33,577 bases of DNA from Flavobacteriales bacterium (GTDB lineage: Bacteria > Bacteroidota > Bacteroidia > Flavobacteriales_D > SKUL01), in assembly GCA_007129985.1 (NCBI GenBank), contig SKUL01000192.1, positions 1 to 33,577 of the forward strand, written 5' to 3'. The notes below the pieces were generated by a model. That model was not told where the DNA came from and searched no databases. It was given only the letters and a program-made list of their open reading frames with translations. The position numbers were made by a program, and so were the translations under genes. Shown piece after piece: positions 32,205 to 33,577 of this stretch (within the stretch, counting starts at the first letter, position 1; each line of letters starts with the position of its first letter).

Positions 32205-33207
32205 ATTCATACTTTAACGATCCGTGCCGTTGGTTATTCAGCACTTCGTCTGCCGTCCAGTCTAATCGCTTTATGAATGGGTGTTTGCGAACTTCACAAT
32301 CCGATTTTGTGCAAATGCTACAGGATGTTTCGAGGCAGGGATCCACGTGGATAAACAGCTCCACTTTGCGATCGAGTTCGGTATTTACGAGCTGTTCTAT
32401 CTCATCCACCACCCGATGCCCCTCTTCCACGGTGTAATACCAAGGCAATGTCATGTGGCAATCCACGTGAAGTTGCCCGCCAAATTTGATGATGCGAAAG
32501 TTGTGAATGTCTATCCAATCGTCTTTGCGGTGTTGGCGAAGCACCGTGATAAATCGCTCTACAAGGTCGCGGTCGGTTTCGTCCATGATACCCGCCACGG
32601 CAGAACGCAACACTTTGTAGCCCATCCTAATGAGCAAAAACCCAAACAGAAGAGCTACCACATTATCGAGCCATACTTTGCCGGTGAACCAAATCAGAAA
32701 AAGTCCGACAATCATGCCCAGCGTGCTGTAGCCATCGCTGAGCAGATGCTTTCCGTCGGCCTCCATGGCTGGCGAGTGCGAAGCCCGCCCTTGCCGAATG
32801 AGCATCCAGGCCAGCAGAAAGTTCACCAATCCGGCAACGGCTGTGAGTATAATCCCTGTTCCGAGCGCTTCTACCTCATGCGGAAAAATGAGATTGTAAA
32901 CTGCTTTTCCAATGATGGTTAGTCCGGCCCCCAGAATGAGCGCACCTTCGAATCCCGAAGAGATGAACTCCATTTTACCATGACCATAGAGATGATCACT
33001 GTCACGCGGCCGCGAAGCGTAGTAGATACTGAACAATGCAACCAGTCCGGCAAGCACATTGATGACAGACTCCAGGGCGTCCGACAAGATGGCATTGGAA
33101 CCTGTGATAATCCATGCCGCGAATTTCACCACCAGCAACACGAATCCAACAGCCACAGCAAAGGCCTGTATTTTAAGGTTTTTACGACTTTGGTGAGCTT
33201 GCGACAT
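32203..33207 (-). CDS. Cation diffusion facilitator (CDF) family transporter
   Basis: ALESVINVLAGLVALFSIYYASRPRDSDHLYGHGKMEF motif, TM segments, C-terminal cytoplasmic HIDVDP-like domain and Cys-rich tail. Confidence 0.92.
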   Translation of the reverse strand: MSQAHQSRKNLKIQAFAVAVGFVLLVVKFAAWIITGSNAILSDALESVINVLAGLVALFSIYYASRPRDSDHLYGHGKMEFISSGFEGALILGAGLTIIGKAVYNLIFPHEVEALGTGIILTAVAGLVNFLLAWMLIRQGRASHSPAMEADGKHLLSDGYSTLGMIVGLFLIWFTGKVWLDNVVALLFGFLLIRMGYKVLRSAVAGIMDETDRDLVERFITVLRQHRKDDWIDIHNFRIIKFGGQLHVDCHMTLPWYYTVEEGHRVVDEIEQLVNTELDRKVELFIHVDPCLETSCSICTKSDCEVRKHPFIKRLDWTADEVLNNQRHGSLKYE

Positions 33208-33343
33208 GGCTCGTTAATTGGGATGCGCAAGTTACGAAAGTATTGAGGCTAGCCCTCCTTAAGAAGCCACGGGTTTACCCAAGGCATGGAACATCAATGA
33301 ACTACAAAAACCATTTCATTTCTGCGTAAATTTGTGCGAGCCA

Positions 33344-33577
33344 ATGCGCATTGTCGGGAACATACTTTTTTCTCTATTTTTCACCTGCTTGAGCTGCCAC
33401 ATCGCTCCATCGGCGTGGGCGCAAGATATTGTGATTAACGAAATGATGTCGTCCAATGCCACGACCATTGCGGACATGGACGGCGATTATGAGGATTGGT
33501 TTGAGTTGTACAATGACGACCAGGACACCGTCAACCTTGCTGGATTTCGGGTGTCAGATGATATCGAAGAACTCGAT
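33344..33577 (+). CDS. N-terminal part of an exported lamin-tail-domain-like protein; 3' end outside the window
   Basis: Manual translation from ATG 33344: MRIVGNILFSLFFTCLSCHIAPSAWAQDIVINEMMSSNATTIADMDGDYEDWFELYNDDQDTVNLAGFRVSDD; INEMMSSN...DWFELYN is typical of lamin-tail domains. Preceded by TAAATTTG at 33327-33334. Confidence 0.7.
   Translation, partial: MRIVGNILFSLFFTCLSCHIAPSAWAQDIVINEMMSSNATTIADMDGDYEDWFELYNDDQDTVNLAGFRVSDDIEELD

Noticed and set aside
32281-32922. 213-aa plus-strand ORF
   Set aside because: Antisense to the CDF transporter gene, which has clear family motifs.

Overview
The window looks like a chromosomal segment from a Bacteroidota (Flavobacteriia-like) genome: no CRISPR array, prophage or transposon was recognised, and almost all of it is conserved core genes. 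The main landmark is a minus-strand type IX secretion/gliding locus, topA - arginase-fold protein - porP/sprF - gldK - gldL - gldM - gldN (about 15.9-25.4 kb). Around it are ribosome-assembly and translation genes (rlmB, dtd, rsgA, der, era, an initiator tRNA-Met, an ABC-F ATPase, miaB), gldA and metK, a sigma-54 activator/lptE/TPR/secG run, groES-groEL, a cation-efflux protein, and partial genes at both ends (Omp85-like C-terminus; lamin-tail-like N-terminus). I did not find a clearly new multi-gene system. The leads most worth following are: an arginase-family protein that appears to lack half of the canonical Mn ligands and sits between topA and porP; an 11-bp stem directly after the porP stop codon, before gldK; a repeated AATCTAAA element in front of gldL and gldM; overlapping divergent promoters with a possibly leaderless era transcript; and an initiator tRNA with an apparent U1:U72 mismatch. 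Family calls come from reading the translations and motifs only; no database search was run.
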